64,000 nucleotides of DNA from Oegoconia quadripuncta (Eukaryota; Arthropoda; Insecta; Lepidoptera; Autostichidae), in assembly GCA_949316235.1 (NCBI GenBank), contig OX438758.1, positions 18,137,194 through 18,201,193 on the forward strand, given 5' to 3'. Below, one piece after another: positions 31,701-43,700 of this stretch. Position numbers and translations under genes: made by a program. The notes under the pieces were generated by a model that was given only the letters and a program-made list of their open reading frames with translations, did not search any database and was not told the DNA's origin. Within the stretch, counting starts at the first letter, position 1. Every line of letters starts with the position of its first letter.

Positions 31701-34700
31701 CTGTACCCTGAAAATAATAAAACCAATATATATTTTTTGTCTCCATAACGAAAACTAATGTTGTTTTTACCATGTAGACCAATAAATTTATTCAAATAAT
31801 AATGATTAAAAAGTTTATTTGCTTTTGAAAGAAAAAACACATTTTAGATTAAAAATAAAAACAATGTAAAGTTACTGAAAACAAAAGGAAATACTCCATG
31901 CTCGTCTTTTAGTAACGGGTATGCCCCCCTCGTTTAGCTACGCACTCCTGAAGCCTGGAGTGCATGCTCTCAATCAAATGCCTGACATTTTCCATTGGAA
32001 TCTCTTCCCAGGCCCTTTTCACAGCGTTGATGAGTTGCTGTTGGTTGTGGATTTCCTGATCACCGTCTCTAACTCTTCGTTTCAACTGATCCCACATGTG
32101 CTCTATTGGATTTAAGTCCGGACTGTTCGCCGGCCACGGCAAGACTTGAATTTGAGAGTCTACCAGTACAAATCGAGTCGCTTGAGCCGTGTGTGCACGA
32201 GCATTGTCTTGCATCAAGATGAATCCAGGACCCGCTCGCTGTGCAAATGGGATCACATGTGGTCTGACAACTTCCTCAATATACCGCTGAGCAGTAACAG
32301 TACCCTCATTTAAAATAGCGAGCTCAGTTTTGCCGTGTAAGCTTATCCCGCCCCAAATCATTACATTTGGACCACCAAAACGATCGACTTCATGGATGCA
32401 GGCTTCTGAAAATCTCTCGCCGCGTCTTCTCCATACTCTAATACGCCGATCGTCGTTAAAAAATTTTACTTTGCATTCGTCTGTGAAGAGCACCATGCCC
32501 CATTGGTTTATGTCCCAGTCCAAATGTTGACGGCAAAATCTTAAACGATTTGCACGATGATTTCTGGTTAATGGAACACGGACAACTCGCCTTCTTGATG
32601 CCTGCTGGTCTTCATGCAATCGATTACGAATAGTTTCGTCACTGACACGAGTACTCGTTGTCAGCCGTAAACGATTTTGCAGCTTGCGGGCCGTCGTTGT
32701 GCCATCTCGGCGCGCACTTAATCGAATGTAACGATCCTCTTGAGCTGTTGTAATGCGAACTCTGCCCGAACCAGGTCTTCTTCTAACACTGCCGGTCTCT
32801 TGGAAACGATTCCATAGATTTTGAATAGCTCTTCGAGAAAATCCCAATTGCAAACCCACAGATCGCTGCGAATGACCTTCTTCAATCATCGTAACGGCTC
32901 TGGTTGCTGTCAGCGAGTCCATATGACGCCTGCGTGCTTGTGGCATATTGCAAAAGATGTTTCTGACTCGAGATATTAATGAACTCTGATAATTTCTAAT
33001 AAACCAAGAAGCTAAGGAAAGCAAAACGTCAAAGAAAATGGAATCAAAATTTTCAAAAAGGATTTTAAATCAAATTTTATTGAAAATTGTTGCCAGCATT
33101 AGATGAATACTACAATATTAAAAAGTTTAGGTATTAAAGAGTTTGTATACTCAATATTTTACTACTTTCAATATGTAAATGTTTAATAAATTACACCAAA
33201 ACCACCAAAATTATTTTCATCGTTATCCAAATCTATGAAGCATAGCGGCGACTCCATCCGAATTTGTTCTGATGCGCTCGATTCGTTTGGACAGCTACTG
33301 CCGCCCCGATCGTTTACTGAATTATTCCAGCCTGAATAAAATAATTTATGAAAATGAAATGAAAATAATATTGCAATTTATGAATGAGCAAAAAACTAAA
33401 TATAAAAATGAAGTAAAAATACCTACTAAAACAAAAGGTTTTTTTTTTTCTCAATTCTATTATTTATGTTTAGCTTGTGAAATTCGTTCTTTTCTTAAGC
33501 CTAAAACAAAATAAAAATAAACAAAAACCAATTCGAAAAATAACAATTCAGCAGGGTTCGAACCAAAGTCTTGTGGATTTACTGCGTAAAAACAGGCGGA
33601 GTACTAGACGTTCGTCCAATCTACTTATTAGAGCAAGTGGCGAAATACGGCTATAGTTACGTTGTACTAAACTGGGCAAATAATATTTGTTATAAAAACT
33701 TTGAATAAAAAAAATCACAATAATAATAGATAGGTAGGTACTTACGTTTTTCTCTCATCTTAAAATTCGCCAGTAATTCAATCGATCTTTTAGCAACATT
33801 ATTTTCCTCTTTTTGTTTACCATTTTTGCTACAAATCAATAGATATATATTAAAGTTAACATAATTATAGTACCAAAATAATCAATAATAAATAAAAATA
33901 ATTTTTCAATACCTTTTTTCGTTACCAAACTCGATTATTAAGACACTATTAAAATAATTTATCGTGCGCAAGCGCTAGAAACATGTGACACAGGTCCGAC
34001 GTTGACAGTAGTCACGAGTAACTGACGGGAAAGGGTTTGAGTGGGCACACTATATACACTCGTACGTGAGAAACGAAGAAAGCATGCGCTTATTTTAAAC
34101 GACGTAAGCGCCAAATAAGAAAATGGCTAGAAAATAAAAGTGAGTGGGCGGAATATTTTTTCCTCTTACTTAATTTTGATAATGCTTATAATGTTTTAGT
34201 TAGCAAAAAATTATATCTAAAGCCGTGTCTATTTCCGAGTTCTGAGCCAATATGTGTAAAAACAGAGTCTACTTTGCTAAAAAAATCTATCGAGAAAACT
34301 TGCTCCAATTATGTTTTCCTCTTATCCAAAAGTATATAATATAATCAAAATTCATAATAATAAAAAAAATAGTCTATAGCTTGTCTGCATTTGTCATACG
34401 GAGATAGAATAGGTCTGCTTAGTTCACTCTGGTAGCCCCTTAACGTTTTTGGTTGTGGTTTAGCTTTGTTATTATCGGTGAAATTTAGCGCGGTCGGCTC
34501 CCTGTTCATTCATTATAAATATAATATACTGTGTGTCTTTTTTTGTTGTGAAAATAATAAACTGATTTCTACCGTTTGTATTTTAGGGTGGCAACAGCAC
34601 GTATGGAAAGAAGGGCAAGTCAAAGCATGATGACTTTGCAGACATTGGAGCCGGCTATGATGAGAATGATTCGTTTATTGATAATACAGACGGCGTGAGT

Positions 34701-37700
34701 AGATTGCTTTTAACTATTGGTATGATCATCAACAGCGTTATCGAGGGTCTGAAGATGGAGCCAGAAGATTGCCACTGGAACTCCTTAATGGACCCTTCTT
34801 TATACTTGAAAATATGTGATAATCATGATGGAGTATTAAAAGCTTATTTATTATTATGTGAACCCTTAATTTTGTGGTTACTTAATTTATCTTTTCACTT
34901 ATTTACTTTCAGTACGATGAGATGATCCCGCCTGAGTGCGAGACATTTTACGGAGGGTTCTACATAAACAGTGGCTTGTTGGAGTTCAAGAACACCGACA
35001 ACCAGCCACCCATCTCTGACGGCGATATTGGGAGCCACAGGAGGAACAAGGTCTGTCATCCAACCTCTAATCACAGTATTACAAACTCCCTACAGTAGCG
35101 AAACGAATGTACTTACGCAGGGCAACGAAGGGGCACTCGAGGGGAGTCGGGCGGCGCGGGCCGCGTACCACAAACTCGCTTAGTTTGTGGTACCGAGCGC
35201 GAAGTGCAGACGCGTGCGTGTTATCGAAGTGATCATTAGTAATTATAGTTTTATGATGGTGCGTACATGTTATGTAACGGAAGTAATTGTGCGGATGATT
35301 TTGATAATGTTTTATCACAATATAGTAATTTTATTCAGCACAAATCCATAATCGCACGTAATGAAGAGGTAATCCGTCCATCCACACAAACGCTTTCAAC
35401 CAATTTTGATATTCCTGAGCAGAATAGTTTCTTATATGTTTGTGGTTATATATATTGCGGCGTTGCGTAGATGAACACAAATGTTTATCAATGATTAACT
35501 ACGCGTCAAATTATTCTGACAAACCAACAACAAGTAATTTTGACTTACGCAAACCTGCATACAATACTATGCATGATACCGTTGGTGGACTACAGGTACC
35601 GCCAGCTGATTTCGTTGAATACTGTACTAACCTACAAGCCTGTTTTAGGCAAAATTACCACTCGTTTGTTGGAAACAATGTTTCAGATAAATTATTTGAA
35701 ATATTAAGTAATTTAAATCACGGCCATGTTCATGTTTTCCCCATTCTTTCCTGATCAGATTGTTCATCCGAATGCGAATACATTATATAGTTAAATTTCA
35801 TAATAGTAAATTAAAAACATCTAAAAATAAAGTGTCACTTAAATATCTTAGAGTATATGTATAAATAAATAAATATAGACATACACACAGCGCCATCTAG
35901 TTCCACAGTAAGCAACTATAGGCTTGTGTTGTGGATACCAGATGGTTGATATATTACACAAATACATTTTTTTTTGTAAATACTTATTATAAATGAAAAC
36001 ATCCATAACTCGGGTACACATGTCCGTATTCATCACACAAACATATGCCCCTAGCGGGATTCGAACCCGCAACCTTTTGGTATAGTGGTCAGAGTTGCTA
36101 ACCACTACACCAAACAGGTCGTCATATATATATATAATATATATAACATTAGGAAAGTAATAATGACAATTGTTTTATTTCCCATTTTGTGACAACCCTT
36201 GCATATTTGCGTGTGACAGCGTAAGTACCTACACCAGCGGCGGCAATACGCGACATCAAAGGCGTTGCGCTACTGTAGGAAGATATTGTAATCCTTTGCT
36301 CTAATGTAACATTCCTGTTCTCTTTTTATTAGTTCTGTGGCTAAAATAATGTCCGTTACAGAGGCGTATCTCCTCGAGTAGCAGCGACGACGACTCATCA
36401 GACAGCTCTTCGGGCTCCAGCCAAGACGAGAAGGATCCGAAGGTCGTTGCCAACGGGGCCCTTGACTCTCACAACACTGAGCATCGGAAGAAGGTACGTG
36501 GAATTAATGTGATAATTTATGACTTCTGTCTATAATTCATTCTTGAGGTTGAATCGAGTATTATTCTAATGTACAATTTACTGCACCAGAGTAATATATT
36601 TAATAATAATAATGAATTTGCTGTAATTTGTATACGCCCAATCTACTGTTTTCTAACTAACCCTATGGTTGACTGGAAGAAATCCCTCTATGGGATAAGT
36701 CCGCCGTTGTACTCAATTTATGTATCAATGCAAAATTAATGTATTGCCTTTTTGTACAATAAAGCGTTTACAAACAAACAATGTATCATTTACATGAAAA
36801 ATAAATCAAGTGTTCAGAGAAGTCTGAGCTAAGGTTGTCCGTGCGCTTTTGGTACCCATTTGTACTTTGAAAAAAATATATTTTTGCACTCGACGTAAAT
36901 GTCTCTTGTAACAGTTCTGGAAGCCGATTCTCAGTTTAAGCGAGATATCTCTAATTCGAGATAATGTCTAATCGTGGAATGTCGATTAAAAATGTCACAA
37001 AAATGTTTATGACACGAAAGAAACGTATTCTCGCGGTCGCTAGAGATAAAATGTCACGAACTATTGGGATGTCGATTTAAGTTACGTTCCGTTTTATCGA
37101 TTGTGTTTAGTCGTAATCGAGATCAACGAATCCAGCCTTATAATAGGTTCTGAAATATAAGACTTAACCGACTTCATTTCAGAGTATAAATAAACTACAA
37201 GGTATTGCTTTATTATTGAAATCTAACGAAAAAGATTCCTGACTGACTGGTTTGTTAAACAAATCCGCGTAAAACGTAACTCAAGCAAGTGCCAATCTGA
37301 CATAACCAAGTCCTTCGACAATCGGAAATTTTTTTTAAAAGCATTATCCCGCATTTCATATGGGTCTTGGCGCCATAGGCGTTGTCTACGAGGAAACTCT
37401 GCCAAGATTCGAGCTTCTTCTACGACATCACCAATAAATGAAGATATAAAATTGTCAACTCCTATTACTTCGTCACCTAACATTGTCGAATTTGTCGATT
37501 TAAGAGCTAAATAAATGGCACTTAGACGATAAATCACACAAAAACACAAACACTTTTCCAATACCAAACTGGCAGAAAGAAATGTCACTACGATACCTAC
37601 GATTTGACGATTAGAGATCCAATGTCGACTGGTATTTACCACTCGTTGTAAGTCGAGCGCTGGGAATAGACAATTCTCTAACGTGACATTTTGAGAATAC

Positions 37701-40700
37701 GAAAATTCTGTTTCATTCGACATTCGCCATTTTATTTCGAGATATGTCGAATACGACATAATGTCTATTGCGCGAGAATCGCCCCTCAGGACCCCAATTC
37801 TCGTGCACTCGACATTTCATCGTCGATAGACATCAATAGATTTGTCACTTTTGCATTCGCATACAAGTGTGTAAGAGATAGACATGGCAAAGTCTATCGA
37901 CAGTGAATGGTCGAGTGAGTGAGAATTGGGATCCTGGTGGTGTTAAATGAACATGTTTTTTGAAAAATACTGTCAAAGAATTATTATTTTAACAATATAT
38001 ATGTGTTCTTAAAATAAATAAATATATTTTCTTTATGTTTCCCTTTATTTTGATTGCAGAAAAACAAAAAGATTGACAAGAAGAAAGCGAAGAAGATTAG
38101 GCGGGCTGACTCGTCGGCCGCCACCTCCGGGAAGCAGACTTCGGATGGTGAGTGTTATGGTGTATTATCAACTATTGCCCACATGTGGACCATCTTGTAC
38201 TCTTGTCATGTTTCAACGCGATTGAAATGCGGGTAGTTTTAACATCCGTTATGGCAGAAAAAACAGTGGAATTCAGCTTTTTTTTTATGCACAACGGGTT
38301 GGTACTTGACCTCAATCACACCTGATGTTAAGTGAAGATGAGGTCGAAGCGTACTGACCCGGAAACATTTGGAGAACTGGCTATCTTTCTCTGACAACCG
38401 GAACACAACAATGCTATTAACATTTGCTGAGAAAGCACTATTTGACTTTGGCTTCTGACTAAAAGTCCTGAATTGTATGCATTTAGATATAGAAAAAAAT
38501 TTCGTATGCATAATAATATTGTGTATGTTTATATGACAGACTTGTATGTTTAGTGTACGTATATATTATATGTAAATATATATTTATTTGTTAAAAAGAT
38601 ACAGGCATTACTCATTTATTTCATAATTAAAACTATGTACGTATTTTATTTAATATTAAATAGGTATTTATTCTATTGTATTTGAAGTATTATTATTATA
38701 GTCTTTTTGATTTTAAGCTGATTATGAACACATTTTTCTCATTGCACGTATGTATGTCTATCCTATCGAACATGTTTTCCTTCACATTTGCAGGTATTTG
38801 ACCTTTATGTGTACTCGTGTGCAATAAATTATAAATAAATAAAATAACATTGCTGCTTGGCGGCAGATTTAGATAAGATGGTGGTAGCTAGCCAGGCGGA
38901 CATTTAAAATGCCCTACCACCAACCAAACCGTGTACTTAAACATGTACCCCGCTGGGGATCCCGCGACCTCCAAATCGTAAACCCAATGTTGTTTACATT
39001 GAGCCACGGAGGCGGTTAAAATCCATTAAATCAAATGAAATGAAATAAGTGTAAATTAAAATTAAATTGTTGTTACATTCCTATTACTAACATTTATGAC
39101 TTCAATGCTGCCACTTTTTACATATGAATATGTCAAATTTAACGTCCACTCAACTTCGATTTCAGTCTTGAGATCGCTTTATTGACATTGGCGGGCTTGA
39201 GTGTAGGTGTAAGTACGGCTCGATTCATTTTGATACCGCGATCAAACGTAGAAAGTCGCTAATACACGATGCAGTACCGATGCAGATGCAAAATCGCAGA
39301 TGGTAAAAGCATTAAAATCTTATTATAATGTCTATGGCATTCATTAGTATAAGAAACGTTTATTTGACCCATTTAGCGACACATACAGTGTACAATATGT
39401 AATTTTCAAAGGAAAATACCTTTAAAAATAAGCTTTGATTAGAAAACATTTTTATTCTATTACTGATGGGTAACGCTGTCCTTTACACTAGGCGTGACTT
39501 TTATTTTATTTTTTTACCAACAGCTGCAATAACACTAATGGAAACTATTATAGGAAACAGAGCCAATTACAGGTCCTCACAAATAGAAATACATTATATA
39601 ATTCAATAACATGCATTAACACACTTGTATATTTTTTGCCCTTGCGGTACATATACCAGATTCAATCATCGTCAAAAAAAAAAAAGAAAAACAATTGATT
39701 TATAAATTAAATTAAGCCATCAAAGAATTGTTGATTTAATTGACGCCTCGCTGACATAAAACTAGTGTTAAAAAGATCTAGATCAAACTTCTTAGACAAT
39801 TTATTAAAATTGTTGCTCGCACGCCACAGAAAGGTGTTTTTTCTGTAGTTGATAGAAGTCGGAGGGAGAAACATGAGATCATTGTGCCTAAGTGATACAG
39901 CAGGGGGTCGGAGACAGATTTGGGAAAGAAGTTCTGGACAATCAATCGACCCAGAAGCAATTTTCAATAGGAATACGAGATCCGCTATTTCACGTCTAGC
40001 TTCAAGTGGCAACAGATGGTGCATGTACACTATCCTTTTACTAAATATCAGGAACCTTATGATTATAGGAAGTTTCACCACAAAAATAACATATATGGTT
40101 TGTAGTGTTTTCAGGGCGACAAATCAACTCATTATTAATCTGTGCCTTAATTCTTTGTCTATCAATCGACCATGAAATAAACTGTGGAGATTGTTTAATT
40201 TGCTAAGTTAATATTATAATTTATACTCGTTATTTTGTTATTCTTTACTTTAATTATGTCGTGCATGGCAAAACAAGTTTGCTTGTTTTGTCTTGAACGA
40301 TGTAATGCCAAAACCTAGCGCGTTTGGGAACAAGAGTATACTATAAATGTTTGTACCAAGAAAATCGAAATCAATATATATTTCTATTCGCAGATGCTCA
40401 CGCAGACGCGGAAAGTGTGGACTCCAGGACATCACAGTCGGACTCTTTGACGTCTAAACCAGCGCCGAGCTCCGAGAACGCCATCACATCTGACAGTTCC
40501 AGGTAACAATCTTTTAGGATTCCGTTCGCGACAGATGCAACGAAGTCATTTCTGTACCAATCTGTCTGTCTCTGAAATGTAAAGAGATATCAAGTTTCAT
40601 CATCGTATCAGCCATGAGACGTCCACTGCTGAACATAGGCCTCCCCCATAGAATTCCAGAGTGACCAGTTGGAAGCGGCCTGCCTTTTTTTTTATTAAGA

Positions 40701-43700
40701 ACTGGTTTCGCGTTTGACTACAATCTCACCTGATGGAAAGTGACGATGTAGCCGAAGATGTGTCACGCGCACCCAGTAAATGTCTATTCACTCTAGACTT
40801 AAAGATCCCAAGGTTGTAAGTGTCGGGAAAAACCGACGCGGGCAGTGAGTTCCATACTTTAGCAGTCCGCATTATAAATGATGAAGCAAAGCGCTTAGTG
40901 CGGATGTTCGGTATGTTGACAACATATGGATGGAAACCCTCCCCGCGTCTGGTTGTCTGAAGATGAAAAGCGGACGGTGGAATAAGATCGTGCAATTCCA
41001 TCGCATCCATAGATTTCCCGCGACCTTTATCAGATCCTCTGTCCACCTTGTGAGTGCACAGGTGACTGGGCTATGTCAGTGACCTTCGTTAGTCCACGGA
41101 TTTATTCATTTCTGATTCGATCGCGTAGTGAAACGTCGAGCATCGCCCTCTCCATAGCTTGTTGCGTGACTGAGCTTTCTTATGAGGCCCATAGTGAGTG
41201 TCTCTCACTATTTATTTTATTAAGGACAACAAACAGCTGCACAATTTATATACTTAATCTAGTTTTACAAAATGATGTGGATCATTGTACAACCAGCAAC
41301 GTTATCCACAGGTTATTAACTTCAAACTTCAAGCATTTATTTCAACGTAAGATACATGATATCATTTGTTGAATGTCAATTTAAATCTAAAATAAAAATA
41401 GGGCTAAGCATTTTTCGGGTAGTCAGTATGTCCAAGCTACCATCGCTTCGGAAAGGGAAATCATCTGTGGGAAAAGAAGCGGCGCAAGAAACCCACAGGA
41501 TCATTTTCTTTTCTTTTTTGAAGATATAGTGTTTTGAAGATATAGTATTTTGAAGATATAGTATTTTGAAGATATCGACAGTAGTACAAAATTGCAAAAT
41601 TGGTTTAATTATGCACCAAAACTTGAGTATACCTAAACTAAGTTTCACTATATTACCTACAGTTATTACAATAAGTATCTAAATATAGTTAGTAGCATTA
41701 CAAAATAATTTACCCTATGGGCCTCATAAGGCCGCTCAGTTGTCACGTTTCAATGCCATAAGGCATCACTGGCAACAGAAGACGTTGCATAGAAGTTGTG
41801 CCCGTCTAGTCGGATCTCTTGTCCTTAATAGACATTTAGACATACTCGCTTACAACTTCGAGAATGGAGTTCTCAACTGATATTGGTGTGGGCACGTCCA
41901 TGGGCATTCGCCATAATTTTCGTATTGTCCATGTTCATCTTAAGGCTCACTTGTTGAGATACTCAATTCAAGTCGTCGAGCATAGTGCTGAGATCTTCCA
42001 TCGATTCTGTATAAATTGTCAACCACTTATCCGACTGCCTCAATAAAGAGGGTACTGTTTTTCAGGTGTATGCATGTAGATTTCTATTTTACTCCTTGTA
42101 GCCTAATTTGATGTACCCGGTGTCGTTAAATTCGTCTTTATCTGCAGAGTATCACAGCATACATTTTATAATAAGTAATCCAACATGACACCTGCAAAAT
42201 TCAAAATGGCGTCTTTCCAAGCATTCCAGCTTGAAGCATGGTAGTAGTTGACTTTTTAGACCTTTTTTTGAATTGCTACACATTCTGGCATGAGAAAGTA
42301 ACTTAACTTTGAGGACCATGGTTGCTATCAAAAGTAGACACTATATTAACAATATTAAGCTGTTTAATTTTATTTACCAGGGACACTGAAGCCAAGATGG
42401 ACATGGACCTGCCCCATGCGGTGACACAGGCTCTTGAAGATCTGGAGGCAGTGGTTGCCAAGCAGCTGATGGATAACCCCAACACGCCTGCCAATGTTAT
42501 GGAAACTCTGGCTGAGCAGCATCTCGTCAAGTGAGTTCCTTACAACAATCGCCTCCGTGGCTCAATGTAAACAATATTGGGTTTACGATTCGGAGGTTGC
42601 GGGTTCGATCCCCAGCGGGGTACATGTTTAAGTACTCGGTTTGGTTGGTGGTAGGGCATTTTAAATGTCCGCCTGGCTAGCTACCACAATCTTATCTAAA
42701 TCTGCCGCCAAGCAGCAATGTTAATAGCATTGTTGTGTTCCGGTTGTCAGAGATAAGATCCAGGGATAAGAAGAGCCAGTCCCCCAAATGTGTTGGGGTT
42801 TCCGGGTCAGTACGCTTCCACCTTCGACCTCATCTTCACTTAACATCAGGTGTGATTGAGGTGGAGGGTAATGTTTTTCCAGTGATTTATGTATGTCAGT
42901 TTCTTTGGCGGATCCTATAGCTTAAATGACTTGACCGATTTCAAAGTGCATGGTGTCGTTAGATTCGTCTTGGTATCCGGAGTATCATAGAATACATTTT
43001 ATGGTACAAAACCCAACAAGGCGCCTACTAAATACAAAATATGCTGTCGGGTTTTTTGGTTTTTCAAAACTAAACAAAAAAAATTTACTCCCTTTATCGG
43101 GATAAAAAATGTCGTATGTGCTAATCTGGGGTACGTTTTACCTGTACCGGGTGAAATTTTGTTTGTGCAATTCCTGTTCACTGGTGACTGTACTTCTGAT
43201 TACGAACAACTTTCCATTAGAAATCATAGCCGAATTCAGGCGAAAATTGTTGGACTTCCATACTAAAGGTGGTTTCAGAATCAATCAATCAATCAATTTA
43301 TTGCTTTCACTTGGGTTTAAGGTCTTAGGTTTACGTAATATTAGTATCACATGTGTACCCCTTAGGGTGTAGCAATAGAGAGAGATCGAGGGGTCATTGT
43401 TGCATGCAAATTTTTATTGTGTCATGGTCGACGAATAAATGTATCCTATCCATTATCATCAATTCAATATTTATTAAACTAAATAGATATTTATCTATTT
43501 TTATTATCAATATGTTATTAGAATATTATTAGAGTATATTAGATTATTAGAATAGATTAAATTATACGAAACATGTCAAGCTATAAATTTTTATCATTTA
43601 GGAACTCATTTAAATTATAATAGGATTTTTCTATTAAAAAGGATTTTACTTGTTTTATAAATTTTAAGTCATTCTTTTCTTTTTGTAGATATGATGGAAT

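Larger units (their letters stand above)
28559..34586. other. Ubinuclein intron 2 (6.0 kb)
   Basis: The largest intron. It contains a long inverted-repeat structure with SINE-1 (28636-29880), SINE-3 (30143-30405), a MITE (30676-30822), a LINE reverse-transcriptase piece (31100-31484), a Mutator-like piece (31485-31625) and a Tc1 element. In 33100-34586 I see only AT-rich sequence. The phrase TTCGAACCAAAGTCTTGTGG near 33556, inverse of a tRNA-like B box, hints at another SINE head. Confidence 0.7.
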
